From an uncultured Collinsella sp. (GTDB lineage: Bacteria > Actinomycetota > Coriobacteriia > Coriobacteriales > Coriobacteriaceae): a DNA stretch of 64,000 bases. This document shows positions 9,178-19,500 of the stretch, in pieces. The position numbers and the translations under genes were made by a program. The stretch spans positions 15,150-79,149 of the forward strand of contig CAUDVX010000005.1 of NCBI GenBank assembly GCA_958452935.1. The letters run 5' to 3'. The notes under the pieces were generated by a model. The model was not told the origin of the DNA, searched no databases, and saw only the letters and a list, made by a program, of their open reading frames with translations. Position 1 is the first letter of the stretch; each line of letters starts with the position of its first letter.

Positions 9178-9235
9178 ACTTTTTGATTTTTGCCCTCATG
9201 GTATTGGTAGCAAAGAAAGGCAGGTGCTTACCAAG

Positions 9236-10312
9236 ATGGATCAGACGACCGATAAGAAGAACGTCGCGGCGGCCCCGATCGACGCCAAGGTCGACATGGT
9301 TGCCAAGCTCGCCGGCGTCGACGGGCTCAAGCTCGTCTCGAGCGCGGCGGGCGGCACGCAGGTCTTTGTCGGTTCCTGCACGGCTGACGGGTTGCGTGGC
9401 ACCTCGTGCTCGCTCAAGCTCATCCGCGGCGACATCGATCACCTGCGTCGCCAGGGCGACTTCTTCTGTCGTGTCTCGGACACGCAGGCCGATGCCGGCG
9501 GTACCCTAACGCCCTCCTCGCATGGCTTGGCGCGCGTGCTCTTCCACGAACTCGTCGCCCTGCCCGGGGATGACGTCGTGTTGGCCGTGGTGACCGTCAT
9601 GGTTCCGGGCGTGTCGTTTGCCGACGTGGTGCGCACCTGCGCCACGGGCGTGCGCACCCTCTCGTTTGCGCAGTCGCTTTTGCTCGTGTCCTCGTGCTTT
9701 AAGGCGCTTGCCCAGGCACAGGCCGCCTTTGGTGGGACGTTTGTCCATCAGGACCTTAAGCCCTCCAACATCGTGTTCGAGAGCGACCCCTTTGATCTGG
9801 CGCCCGACCTTTTGGGGGATATTCCCCGGGCCGCCCTCATCGATCTGGACTTTTCGTTTTTGGCCGAGGAGGGGGCGTATCGCGCCCGCCCGCATGGAAC
9901 GCCGGGCTATCTGGCACCCGAGCTGCTGCTGGGGGAGGCCGATGGGGCACGCTACGCCCTGCCCGCGTCCGATGTGTTCTCGCTGGGCGTCCTTGCCCAC
10001 GAGGCGCTCTGCGGCAGTCTGCCGTACCTGCCGGGTGCACCCGACGTCGGTGGCTCCGGCAGCGCGTGGCGGGATTTCCTCGGGGCCTGCCGAGACACGG
10101 GCGCCCAAGCCATTGCGGTGGACGAGGGCCTGCCGGCGGACGTGCGCGCCGCCATCGCGGCGTGCCTGGCCAGCGACCCCGATGCTCGTCCAAAGGCGGC
10201 TCAGATGGCCCGCGTGTTTGACGACCTAGCTCGCCGCCACGTGCAGCTTAAGGGCGACTTTATTGGCGATCGGCACGTGATGGATGTGGTGACGCCCGTC
10301 ACGTTGCTGTAA
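9236..10312 (+). CDS. Soluble Ser/Thr protein kinase-like protein
   Basis: 358 residues without a membrane helix. The catalytic loop is HQDLKPSN (His171, Asp173, Lys175, Asn178), the metal-binding motif is DLD (203-205) instead of DFG, and the activation segment ends GTPGYLAPEL. Lys61 in SLKLIRG is the likely ATP-anchoring lysine. The glycine loop is poorly conserved (SAAGGTQVFVG), so activity is likely but not certain. It starts a string of plus-strand genes with an FHA gene, a second FHA gene and a PP2C gene. The ATG at 9236 is favoured over 9155, whose frame would run through the promoter palindrome. Confidence 0.82.
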   Translation: MDQTTDKKNVAAAPIDAKVDMVAKLAGVDGLKLVSSAAGGTQVFVGSCTADGLRGTSCSLKLIRGDIDHLRRQGDFFCRVSDTQADAGGTLTPSSHGLARVLFHELVALPGDDVVLAVVTVMVPGVSFADVVRTCATGVRTLSFAQSLLLVSSCFKALAQAQAAFGGTFVHQDLKPSNIVFESDPFDLAPDLLGDIPRAALIDLDFSFLAEEGAYRARPHGTPGYLAPELLLGEADGARYALPASDVFSLGVLAHEALCGSLPYLPGAPDVGGSGSAWRDFLGACRDTGAQAIAVDEGLPADVRAAIAACLASDPDARPKAAQMARVFDDLARRHVQLKGDFIGDRHVMDVVTPVTLL

Positions 10313-10360
10313 TGCCGCCTGCACCGGCGGCGATGTTGAGTTACTGGACTGTTCCCGAGG

Positions 10361-10372
10361 TGTTGCGCAACA
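10361..10372. promoter_or_regulatory. TGTTGCGCAACA palindrome, site 3
   Basis: Exact 12-base palindrome 60 bases before the FHA gene at 10433; TAAAGT begins 21 bases after it. Confidence 0.75.
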
Positions 10373-10432
10373 GCGCGGGAATGCGGTGGCCCCTAAAGTT
10401 TGGGGTGCCGGGGAGTTAGGAAAGGGGGCCTT

Positions 10433-11434
10433 ATGGCGAACTCCTCTCAGGTTTGCGATTGCGTTCACGAGCATGGCTGGGACAGTGCGTTCTACCGTTT
10501 TGCCGAGACCATCAGAAACCTGACGTGCGGCGGCTGCAACCACAAGCACATCTACGCGCTCGTGGGCACCCGTGGCAGGTATATCAACCACAGCAACCCG
10601 GTCGTTCGTAAGCGTACGGCCGCGGCACTGTCCCGCCTGATGCATTCGAGCCGCTATGCAGCCGATATGCAGCAGGGCTATGCCGACGACAGCTCGGTGT
10701 TCTCCAAGGCCGCGACTTCGTTGATCGAGATGCTGCACGAGACGACCAAACTGGACGATGCGGAGCTGTTTGACTACGCGCTCCACACCTCGTGGCCCGA
10801 GCTGCTGCGCGGACTGGAAAGCGAGCGTCGCGCCGGCCGCGAGGTCGATCCGCTGCGCATGGCCTGCGAGTCGCGCGAGGTGGTGCGCTGGGGCGAGCAA
10901 CAGGCCGCTTGCGATCGTGCCCCGCTTGCCGAGCTCTTCGCTGCCTGCTTTCGCACCATGGCCTTTGGCTGCCTGGACGATCGCTTCGCCCGCACGCTTT
11001 GTTCTCGTACGCCTGCGGAGTCCGATGACTCGCCGGCGGCGTGCGGCGAGCGCGTGCCCGAAGGCGCTTGCCTGGTGCGCACCACGGTCGGAGACGAACC
11101 GTGTATCTCGGGCGTGTGGTGCGTGGATGCCGACCGGCCCTTTTCGATCGGGCGCTTTAGCAGCTGCGACGCGATCGAGGCCGACCCGGTGGTCTCGCGT
11201 CTGCACTGTCGTGTGTTCATGCTCGACGGCACCTGGTTTTTGGAGGATGGCGGAAGCACTCACGGCACACGCGTCCTGCGCGGTGCGGATGATGCCCTTT
11301 CCTGCGTTTTCGACAGCGGGGGAGAGAAGGGCCCCCGGGCCTTTCCGCTCGAATTCGGCGACCGCATTGTACTCGCCGGCCGAATTACCTATTGGTTTTG
11401 CGCGCGCGACGCGCATGTTCTGACGATTGGTTAG
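10433..11434 (+). CDS. FHA-domain protein
   Basis: 333 residues, predicted cytoplasmic. The first 210 residues hold Cys pairs (CDC near residue 7, CGGCNH near 31) and a helical Ala/Glu/Arg-rich region of unknown role. The C terminus is an FHA domain: FSIGRFSSCD, SRLHCRVF, then GGSTHGTRVL. The usual Asn-Gly of the last loop is His-Gly here, a change at a peptide-contacting position. The layout matches the FHA protein at 3524-4486. The next gene follows almost at once, so they are probably co-transcribed. The ATG at 10433 follows AAAGGGGG. Confidence 0.85.
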   Translation: MANSSQVCDCVHEHGWDSAFYRFAETIRNLTCGGCNHKHIYALVGTRGRYINHSNPVVRKRTAAALSRLMHSSRYAADMQQGYADDSSVFSKAATSLIEMLHETTKLDDAELFDYALHTSWPELLRGLESERRAGREVDPLRMACESREVVRWGEQQAACDRAPLAELFAACFRTMAFGCLDDRFARTLCSRTPAESDDSPAACGERVPEGACLVRTTVGDEPCISGVWCVDADRPFSIGRFSSCDAIEADPVVSRLHCRVFMLDGTWFLEDGGSTHGTRVLRGADDALSCVFDSGGEKGPRAFPLEFGDRIVLAGRITYWFCARDAHVLTIG

Positions 11435-11438
11435 CCAA

Positions 11439-12923
11439 ATGGAAAAACGAGTTATTCAACAGCGTGACGGTTCTATGGCGCTCGGCTACGTGGTCGCCGA
11501 CCAGCGTCAGCTCGACAAGCGTCTCTATGAAGCTGTAACCGGCGGCGTCGTGCCCTACCTGCTGCCCGGCGCGCTTATGCGCTACCCCGATGGCGTGCTC
11601 GAGATGCGCTATCGCATTGCCGGCGAGACCTTGGAGCAGCGTCTGGCGCGCCCCTTTGACGGTGCCGAGACCTGTGAGCTGCTCGATAGCATCTCCAGCG
11701 CGCTTGATGCTCTGGTTGCGGGCCAGATGCCGCTTATGAACCTGCGCTTTGCCGCCGATGAGGTGGTTATGGACGCCGCCGGCACCGGATGCCGCTTTGT
11801 GTTTTTGCCCATGACCGGCATCAAGCCCAACCTGGATGGTGTCCGCGTCTTCTTTGAGTCGGTCGCCGCCGCGGTCAAGCCCGCCGACGATATTGCCCAG
11901 AACGCGCTGATGTCGCTGAGCTCTTTCTTTAAGAAGTCCGGCCCCTTCGACATCTTGGGTTTCTCGCGCCATTTGAAGCAGGTGAGCGTGAGCGCGATGC
12001 TCATGGATGCCGGCACTACCGTGCTCGACGATGGCGATGGCGATGACCACGGCACCACGGTGCTCGATAGCGGCGATGACCACGGCACGACGGTGCTCGA
12101 TGATGGCGAGGACCTGGACGTGTCTGCCCCCGGCCCCGTGCTGGGTACGGTCGTTCTTTCCGATTTGGAAGACGAGCCGATCGCCGCTACCGAACCTGCA
12201 CCTGCGCCCGCGCCTGAGTCGCAGCCTGCCCCTGAGCCGGAGCCTGAGCCGGAGCCCGAGCCGGAGCCTGAGCCTGAGCCGGAGCCCGAGCCGGCGCCTG
12301 AGGACGAGGACGACCTTGCCGACGCGCCCATCGCCCAGTCCCGCCCGGATCGCACTGGCGTGCTCAATCCGATTGACTTTAAGGTCGCCGAGGGTTATGA
12401 GTCCCTGTTCTCCCAGGATACGGTCGAGCGCCATGGCTCCCATGCGAGCGACGCCAAGGCGCCTGCGCACGCCGCCCACGCTCCCAAGCCTGAGCCCGCG
12501 CCTGAGCCTGAGCCCAAGCCCGAGTCCGCACCTGCGCCCGAGCCCGCACCTGCGCCCGCGCCTGAGCCCAAGCCCGCTCCCAAGCCCGAGCCGGCCCCCG
12601 CGCCCGCAGCTCCCGAGCGCCACCTGCGCTTCTACCTCACGCGTATTGCCACCGGCGAGCGCTTTGAGGTCCGCGGCCGTCGCTTTGTGGTTGGCAAGTC
12701 CAAGCACAGCTCGTTTATGGTCAAGGGCTCCACGACGGTTTCGCGCAGCCACGCGATCTTCGTTACCGACGGTGCTACCTGCACCATCGAGGACGACAAC
12801 TCGCGCAACGGCACCTTCGTCAACAACGAGCGCATCGATCCGGGCTTCCCGGTCGCGCTCGTCGACGGCGACACCGTGCGCATGAGTGACGAGAACTTTG
12901 CATTCGAGGTCCAGCCCGCCTAA
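11439..12923 (+). CDS. DUF6382-like/FHA protein with TTVLD and EP repeats
   Basis: About 494 residues. Residues 1-180 resemble the DUF6382 module that precedes FHA domains in other Gram-positive bacteria (from memory, unchecked). Residues about 187-225 carry three GTTVLDxG motifs separated by Asp/Gly/His linkers, candidate kinase sites. Long Glu-Pro and Lys-Pro/Ala-Pro runs (about 255-290 and 350-400) act as a spacer to the C-terminal FHA domain: RRFVVGKSKHSSF, SRSHAIF, DNSRNGTFVNNERI. A phosphorylated TTVLD could bind its own or a neighbouring FHA domain. The ATG lies 4 bases after the previous stop; a TTG at 11427 would overlap the previous gene. PP2C and PknB-like kinase genes follow. Confidence 0.88.
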   Translation: MEKRVIQQRDGSMALGYVVADQRQLDKRLYEAVTGGVVPYLLPGALMRYPDGVLEMRYRIAGETLEQRLARPFDGAETCELLDSISSALDALVAGQMPLMNLRFAADEVVMDAAGTGCRFVFLPMTGIKPNLDGVRVFFESVAAAVKPADDIAQNALMSLSSFFKKSGPFDILGFSRHLKQVSVSAMLMDAGTTVLDDGDGDDHGTTVLDSGDDHGTTVLDDGEDLDVSAPGPVLGTVVLSDLEDEPIAATEPAPAPAPESQPAPEPEPEPEPEPEPEPEPEPEPAPEDEDDLADAPIAQSRPDRTGVLNPIDFKVAEGYESLFSQDTVERHGSHASDAKAPAHAAHAPKPEPAPEPEPKPESAPAPEPAPAPAPEPKPAPKPEPAPAPAAPERHLRFYLTRIATGERFEVRGRRFVVGKSKHSSFMVKGSTTVSRSHAIFVTDGATCTIEDDNSRNGTFVNNERIDPGFPVALVDGDTVRMSDENFAFEVQPA

Positions 12924-12965
12924 GGGCGCGCGACCCACGTTGAGATATTCGAGAAAGGAGCGCAG

Positions 12966-13853
12966 ATGCTTTTCGAAGGGGCCGGTTATTCCAATGTCGG
13001 CCGAACGCGCGAATCCAACCAGGATAGCTACCTGATCAAGGTCGCCTCCACCCCCGTGGGCGATGTCGCCCTGGTCGCCGTCGCCGATGGTATGGGTGGC
13101 CTTGAGTGCGGCGAGCTCGCCTCTGCCGCGGTCATCAATATGCTGTCCGATTGGTTCGACAACAAGCTGCCCGTGGCCCTGGAGGCCATGGAGAGCTCCG
13201 TCGGCGGTTTCGAGAACTTCGTCGACGGTCAGTGGGGCGGCCTGGTTCAGGACATGAACATGGCGCTGATCCGCTACGGCATGGCCGAGCATATGAACCT
13301 GGGCACCACGCTTACCGCCATGCTCGCCATCGGCGGCCGCTATTCCATCGTGCACGTGGGCGACACGCGTGCCTACGAGCTCACCGAGTCGGCAACCAAT
13401 CAGCTCACCGTCGACCAGACCTTTGTGCGCCGCGAGGTCGAGGCCGGTCGCATCACGCCTGAGGAAGCCCTCACGCACCCGCGCCGCAACGTGCTGCTGC
13501 AGTGCCTGGGCTCCACCAAGGAGGTCGTGCCCGATTTGATTCACGGCAACCTCGATCGCGATGCTATCTACCTGCTGTGCTCCGACGGCTTCCGCCATGT
13601 GCTCACCGACACCGAGCTTCGTCGTCGCCTAGGTCCCGACGCCCTGGACGCCAACGCCTGGGACGCCGAGCGTCGTCGCGGCGCCTATGCCACCTGTACC
13701 GCCGCCGACCTGGACCGCGAGGAGCGCGAGGGCTTTGAGCCCGGTTGCGTCACGCAGCGCATCGCCGAGACGGCCCAGCTCGTCATGGATCGCAAAGAGG
13801 CCGATAACGTTACCGCGCTGGTGCTGCGCGTCCAGCCTCAGGGAGGTCGATAG
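12966..13853 (+). CDS. PP2C-family Ser/Thr protein phosphatase
   Basis: 295 residues. Removes phosphate from Ser/Thr residues using two metal ions. Conserved motifs in order: RESNQD (15-20), VADGMGG with Asp41, HVGDTRAY (130-137), CSDG (205-208) and the C-terminal ADNVTALVL (Asp280), which together supply the metal-binding aspartates. A small insertion lies between the SDG and DN motifs. No membrane helix. It lies between the FHA gene and the PknB-like kinase gene, with 3 bases to the latter, the usual arrangement of a matched kinase/phosphatase pair. The ATG follows GAAAGGAG. Confidence 0.94.
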   Translation: MLFEGAGYSNVGRTRESNQDSYLIKVASTPVGDVALVAVADGMGGLECGELASAAVINMLSDWFDNKLPVALEAMESSVGGFENFVDGQWGGLVQDMNMALIRYGMAEHMNLGTTLTAMLAIGGRYSIVHVGDTRAYELTESATNQLTVDQTFVRREVEAGRITPEEALTHPRRNVLLQCLGSTKEVVPDLIHGNLDRDAIYLLCSDGFRHVLTDTELRRRLGPDALDANAWDAERRRGAYATCTAADLDREEREGFEPGCVTQRIAETAQLVMDRKEADNVTALVLRVQPQGGR

Positions 13854-13856
13854 CCC

Positions 13857-15605
13857 ATGCCGTCTACCAGAAGCAGGCGAGAGGTCGACGCGCGCCGTAA
13901 GCGCGTGGGCGACGTCATCAAGGGCCGCTACAAGATTCTGTCGGTGATCGGCAAGGGCGGCATGAGCCGAGTCTACCTGGCCGCCGACCTGCAGCTCACC
14001 AACAAGCAGTGGGCTGTCAAAGAGGTCGACCGCAACGCGACCGATCCCACCGGCCGCCCCATCGAGCAGTCGCTGGCAAGCGAGGCCGAGCTGCTGTCCA
14101 AGCTCGATCACCCCAATATCGTCGACATCGTCGACATCGAGAAGACCGAGGACTTCATCTACGTCATCATGGACCACGTCGAGGGTACGTCCCTGGCCGA
14201 CGTGGTGCGCCGCGAGGGCCCGCAGTCCGAGGAGGACGTGCAAAAGTGGATGCTGCAGGTGTGCGACGCCCTGGGCTACCTGCACCGTCAGGATCCGCCC
14301 ATCGTCTACCGCGACATGAAGCCCTCCAACATCATGCTGCACCCCGATGGCTACATTAAGCTGATCGACCTGGGTGTTGCGCGCGAGTACAAGGACGAGG
14401 CCCGCAAGGACACCATCGCCTTTGGCACCACGGGCTACGCCGCGCCCGAGCAGTACGGCAAGGCCCAGACCGACGCCCGTACCGATATCTACGGCATCGG
14501 CGCCACCATGTGGCACCTGCTGGTGGGCGAGGCGCCTCCGGTCGAGTTCCCGCTGCCCAACGTTCACACCAAGAACGAGAACGTGGGCGAGGGCTTTGCC
14601 GACGTCATCATTCCCAAGTGCTGCGAGCTCGAGCGTGCCCGCCGCTACCAGGACTGCGACGAGCTGGCTGCCGACCTGGAGATCTACAAGGAACTCACCC
14701 GCGAGTTTCGCGATAAGCAGGCCCGCAAGGTCAAGACCTTCTTTGGATGTGTCATCGCGTGCGTGGTGTGCCTGGTCGTGGGCATTGGCAGCATGGCGCT
14801 GCGCGAGTCCACGATTACCGAGAAGTTCGACTACCAGATGAAGCTCGGCCGCGACCAGACCCAGTCGGCTCCCGAGAAGGCCGAGCAAGCCTACCTCGCC
14901 GCCATTGGCTATCGTCCGGGCGACGTCGAGGGCTACGAGGGCCTCATCGATGCCTACAAGGCCGACGGCACCTTCACCACCAAGGAGAAGGCGCAGCTCG
15001 ACGACGTGTACCAGCAGAACCTGACCGAGCTCGAGAATTCGAGCAGGTTCTCGGAGCTGTCTTACGAGATGGGACGTCTGTACTGGTACTTCTACTCCTA
15101 TGGCGGCAGCAAGGACGACGAGGACGCCAACCGCACCACGCGCATCAAGGCGTCTGACGAGTACTTTAAGAATGCCGCGGAGGATCCGTCGTTCGAGAAC
15201 CGCGACAAGGCCAAGATCTACAACGGCATTGCGCAGTTCACGACCAAGATCGCCATCGCGGTCAAGACCGACGACGATTCCGACTCTATGTACAAGGAGT
15301 ACTGGGGCAACCTGGAGGACCTGGCCGACGAGATCGCCAGCGAGTCCAACGAGACGGTGCGCCTGGACAGCTACGCGCTGATCTCCAACGCCATGGAGAC
15401 CTACATGGATAAGTTCAAGGCCGCCGGTATTAAGAAGTCGCAGGCCGAGAAGCTCTACAAGAAGGTCGATTCGGGTCTTAAGTCCGTCTCGCCCAAGGAT
15501 GACGATGCCGAGCAGCGTCGCGACGAGACCATCCAGCGCCTGGAGAACGAGGTCCAGCGCAAGATCACCACGGTGTATTCCAACGCCGTCGTCGCCGAGG
15601 ATTAA
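13857..15605 (+). CDS. PknB-like membrane Ser/Thr protein kinase
   Basis: 582 residues. The kinase domain (about 24-290) has every canonical feature: GKGGMSRV loop, Lys55, YRDMKPSN (Asp153, Lys155, Asn158), DLG 171-173, GTTGYAAPEQY. One membrane helix (about 294-315) follows a Lys/Arg-rich stop. The outer 265 residues are helical, with repeated Ala/Glu/Asp/Tyr-rich segments that look TPR-like; there are no PASTA repeats. This is the most canonical kinase in the island and probably the one opposed by the PP2C enzyme encoded directly upstream. The ATG follows GGGAGG. Confidence 0.93.
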   Translation: MPSTRSRREVDARRKRVGDVIKGRYKILSVIGKGGMSRVYLAADLQLTNKQWAVKEVDRNATDPTGRPIEQSLASEAELLSKLDHPNIVDIVDIEKTEDFIYVIMDHVEGTSLADVVRREGPQSEEDVQKWMLQVCDALGYLHRQDPPIVYRDMKPSNIMLHPDGYIKLIDLGVAREYKDEARKDTIAFGTTGYAAPEQYGKAQTDARTDIYGIGATMWHLLVGEAPPVEFPLPNVHTKNENVGEGFADVIIPKCCELERARRYQDCDELAADLEIYKELTREFRDKQARKVKTFFGCVIACVVCLVVGIGSMALRESTITEKFDYQMKLGRDQTQSAPEKAEQAYLAAIGYRPGDVEGYEGLIDAYKADGTFTTKEKAQLDDVYQQNLTELENSSRFSELSYEMGRLYWYFYSYGGSKDDEDANRTTRIKASDEYFKNAAEDPSFENRDKAKIYNGIAQFTTKIAIAVKTDDDSDSMYKEYWGNLEDLADEIASESNETVRLDSYALISNAMETYMDKFKAAGIKKSQAEKLYKKVDSGLKSVSPKDDDAEQRRDETIQRLENEVQRKITTVYSNAVVAED

Positions 15606-15617
15606 GGAGGGGCGAAC

Positions 15618-16527
15618 ATGGAAAACGTTTACTTTTACGTAGAGATCGCCGCGTTTGTTCTCGCGGCCGTGCTCGCCGTCGCCGCGGTGGTTGTGTTTGT
15701 GAAGATGGATGTCATCAACGCCATCCGCTTCCTCCAGGGCAAGCGCGTGCCTACGTCTGTCTGGCGAAGGCACACGCCGTCGTACGACGCGCGGCTCGCG
15801 CGGTGCCGGTGCTAAAAAGTCCGGTAACCCCGCCCGCTCCGTGCTGGGTGGCCCCGAGGGCGACGACCGCGTGACCGACATTGCGCATGAGGGCCCCGAG
15901 GGCGACGACAACCTGACCACGGTGGTCGCGCCCATCAGCGACGAGCCCGCATCGGCCCATCACGCCAAGGCGCACGCCGCCACGGTGGAGAAACCCGTCC
16001 GTGACGAGAACGACGACGAGGGCTTTGCCGGCAGCGAGACCCCGACCGAGGTGCTGACCGAGGACGATCTTGACACCGAGCGTCCGACCGGCGTGCTCGT
16101 GGAGGACGAGGAAGATTCCGAGCGCCCGACCGGCGTTTTGGTTGAGGACGAAGAAGATTCCGAGCGACCGACCGGCGTCCTTACCGAGGACGAAGAGGAT
16201 TCCGAACGTCCGACGGGTGTCCTGGTCGAGGACGACGAAGAGTCCGAGCGTTCTACGGGCCTGCTCGTGGAGGAAGACGAGGAGTCCGAGCGCGAGACGG
16301 GCCTGCTCGACGAGACCGACGAGGACTCCGAGCAGGAGACCGGTCTGCTCGACGAGGGCGCCGAGGCGTCCGAATCCGAGACTGACGTACTCAGCAGCGG
16401 CGATGTTTATGAAAACATCGGTGCCGATGGTGTTGCTCAACACGAGGATGACGGATTCCGCTTCATACTCAAACAGAATGTGATCGTAGTTCATACCGAC
16501 GAGTCTCTCGATCGGGTCTGCAACTAG
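15618..16527 (+). CDS. Membrane-anchored acidic protein with T-G-V-L repeats; frame broken near 15745-15815
   Basis: The frame opening at 15618 (after AAGGAGGGG) gives a single membrane helix (residues 5-30) and FLQGKR, then runs into a stop at 15813. From about 15750 the coding signal continues one base further on, to 16527: a basic stretch rich in Arg/Gly, an acidic linker, then about nine repeats of roughly 14 residues, each with T-x-[VL]-L in an Asp/Glu context (for example ERPTGVLVEDEED). The TxxL spacing suits FHA ligands (the +3 residue is known to matter). Kinase gene upstream, surface-protein gene 17 bases downstream. One lost or extra base would restore a single protein of about 300 residues. 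Sequencing error or real decay cannot be told apart here. Confidence 0.7.
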
Positions 16528-16544
16528 GGAAGGAAAATCGAACG

Positions 16545-19500
16545 ATGTCTGTGTTTGATAAACTCAAGGCGTACTCACGCAAGCCTGCTGCCGTGATCCT
16601 CGCCACCGTGATGGCCACCTCGACCATCCCCACCACCCCGATCGCCCAGGCCGTGACCGCCGCGTATGCGGAGAGCGCGACGGCCGAGCCGGCGAAGGGT
16701 GCCGAGACGTCGAATAAGGGTGAGGTGTACGGTAGGTTCGATAAGGTGAACACCGTATCGCTTGGTTTTGACGCTCATCCCGCCAAGGGAACTGACGGAA
16801 CGGCTTCCTGCTCCATCTCCAAAAAGGATCTTACCGAGTGGCTCGTTGGCAAGCTTAAGACTGAGGTACTGCACGATAAGACGGGCAGCTACGATGCCAT
16901 CCTCAACGATGCAAAAGCAAAAGCAGAGGCAGCACATCCTGGCGCTTCGATCACCGATATCATGATTACGGACATTTCTGATGCGGTTGCGGGAAATCCG
17001 ACTTCTGACAACGCGGGTGTTGCCGTTGAGATGAAGGACGGAAATCTCACCATCACCTCTAAAACCGCATGCAGTGCAAAGGTTAACGTCCCTGTTGCTT
17101 CGGTGAAGTATAAGTTTACCTACTTCTATACCGATCAACCTTCCGAGGGCTCTAAAGAGGATAGCGGTACCGGCGAGTCGACTGGGGCGGAAGATGCCGG
17201 CTCGACGACCAAAGAGGAGAACAAGAAGGCTCAGCAGAAGGTGCCCACTCCTGTTCCCAACCAAGAGGGGGAGTATGCTCCCGTTGACGCAAAGAGCTAC
17301 ATTCTTGATGTAAATTCATCTGATATCTGGGCGAATGTTGTAGACAACCTGTCTGACAAGGCCATTGAGGGGCTTGTCTACAAGGGCGAGGATAAGTCCG
17401 TTTCCTTTGCTACCGGCGCTGTGGCTTCTGGCCTGGTACCCGAGCCTTTGAAAGATTATCAGGATTCGGATAAGTGCTTTACCGCCAAGGTCGATGCAGA
17501 TACCTATACGGTAACCGTTAGCCCCGTCAAGGCCTCGAAGCATACCGACCCCGTGAGTTTTGATGTCAATTGGCTCTATCCTGACAACACTATCGCTAAG
17601 ACCACGAAGGTCACCGTGCAGCCTGTCGCGAGGGCGACGGTCAAACTTAAGCTGAATGATAGCTACGACGCCCGTATCCAAGAGAAACAGCAGGAATTCG
17701 TCAAAAATAGCGCCAACAAGGCCGTGAAAGACGAGATTAAAAAGCAGTACGGCGATGATGTTAAGGTCGATTACTTTAGCGGTGTCACCTTTGATGGATT
17801 GACGGTTGCGGGTGGCAGCATCCCGACTACCTTCTACGAGGCTGAAGGCGTCAAGGACGATGCTTACTCGAATTATCAAATTGAGGTCCCCGAGACGGTG
17901 ACAATTTCCACTGTTGTTAAAGAAGAGGCATGGGCTACAACTGGCATTATTGCGTATGCCGATAATGGCGGAAATAATAAAGAGATGACTTCCAAGCAGT
18001 ACAAGGAGATTCCGACTTACTGGTTAAATGGTACCGGCAAGGATGAAAAGATTGCTCCGGTTACATTCGGCTGGAAAGATCACATGCTTACGACGGCTGA
18101 TGATCCTACTGCAATTACTTCCGAAGAGCTAAGTAAAAACAAGAACGAAAAGGTCGATCCGGGCAACACGGCTATCGACGGCGATCACGGCGGTATCCAT
18201 CTTTACTCAATTGATGCGGATGGCGTGATTACCCAGACGAGCGACCTTGCTTATCGTCGAGACACTGTTGCTCCCGTGCTGAAGACCTCCGCCTTGATTT
18301 CTAACTTTAATGCGCGCAACGAGAAAACCCATGACAATCTGACAAACGATTCCAAGTTTGTTACTAAAAAACTGGGGCTTACGGTTGACGTGTTCGATCC
18401 GAATGGAGATAACGGTTCAGGCCTTTCGGGCACTCCGGAAATCTCATATGTGTACGGCAAAAATGCCAAATCAAGTGGAAGCGAGAACTCGGGCTCTGGT
18501 AATCCTGTCGGTAAGCCGAATGGCAACCTCTTTACCTACGATCTTTCGAGCAACGCTTCCGATCAAAAGGTGTATGCCAAGAACATTAAGGTGAAGACAT
18601 CCGATGTTGCTGGCAACAAAATGGAGAAGGCTGTTACTCAGGCCGATTCTGATGCCAAGATTGCTGATATCGAATTAATCCAGAACGCTTCGGCGCCAAC
18701 GATTACTTCTGGTTTTGATAATAACAACGTCCAGCGCGAGGCCAATGGCCGAGGCTATTACAACGCTAACCGTACTTTTACTATTTCTGTGACGGATCCC
18801 TTCGGTGACTACGTGCAGAAATACGATCGCGATCAGGTTATTACCACGATTACCGACGGCAACGACACCTTTAATGTCACCGCAGGTGATCTCAGGGATG
18901 CGGGTAACGACACTTGGACGTTCTCCTACACCTTCGGTGCTAAGGGCGATGCGGACTGCAAGGTTTCTGCGGTCAGCTACGCAAATCTTGCTGGCACCCC
19001 GGCAGCCTCTACGTTCTCTGGCGATACCTTCACCATCGATAAGACTGCTCCTAAGCTGAACGTGTCCTGGAACACCGAGGCCGCTCAGAACGGTAAGTAT
19101 TACAACGCTGCTCGTACGGCTACCATTACGGTTGAGGAGCACAACTTCGATCCGAACCTGTTCAAGATCGAGGCTCCCGTCTCTGCCGGCAACGGTGACG
19201 AGGCTACTCCTGCCCAGATCGGTGGCTGGTCCAGCAACGGCGATACCCACACCGCTACGGTGACCTTCCCGGGCCAGGGCGTCTACACGCTCTCCGTCTC
19301 CGGTGAGGACCTGGCTTCCAACAAGTCCGAGTCCTACACCTCGCCTGAGTTCGTGATCGACACCATCAAGCCCAAGATCGACATCCAGAATGTCGTCAAC
19401 CGCACGGCCTACGCCGGTGAGGTCGCCCCGACCGCTGCCGTTCACGACACCAACCTTGCCGACGGCACCTCCATCGAGGTTTCCAAGATCAGCTACCCGC

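Noticed and set aside
11385..13598. A long minus-strand frame over the DUF6382/FHA and PP2C genes
   Set aside because: It is antisense to two well-supported genes and shows only Gly/Leu/Arg low-complexity sequence.
13629..15935. A 768-codon minus-strand frame opposite the PknB-like kinase gene
   Set aside because: Antisense shadow; the plus strand has a complete kinase domain and ribosome site.
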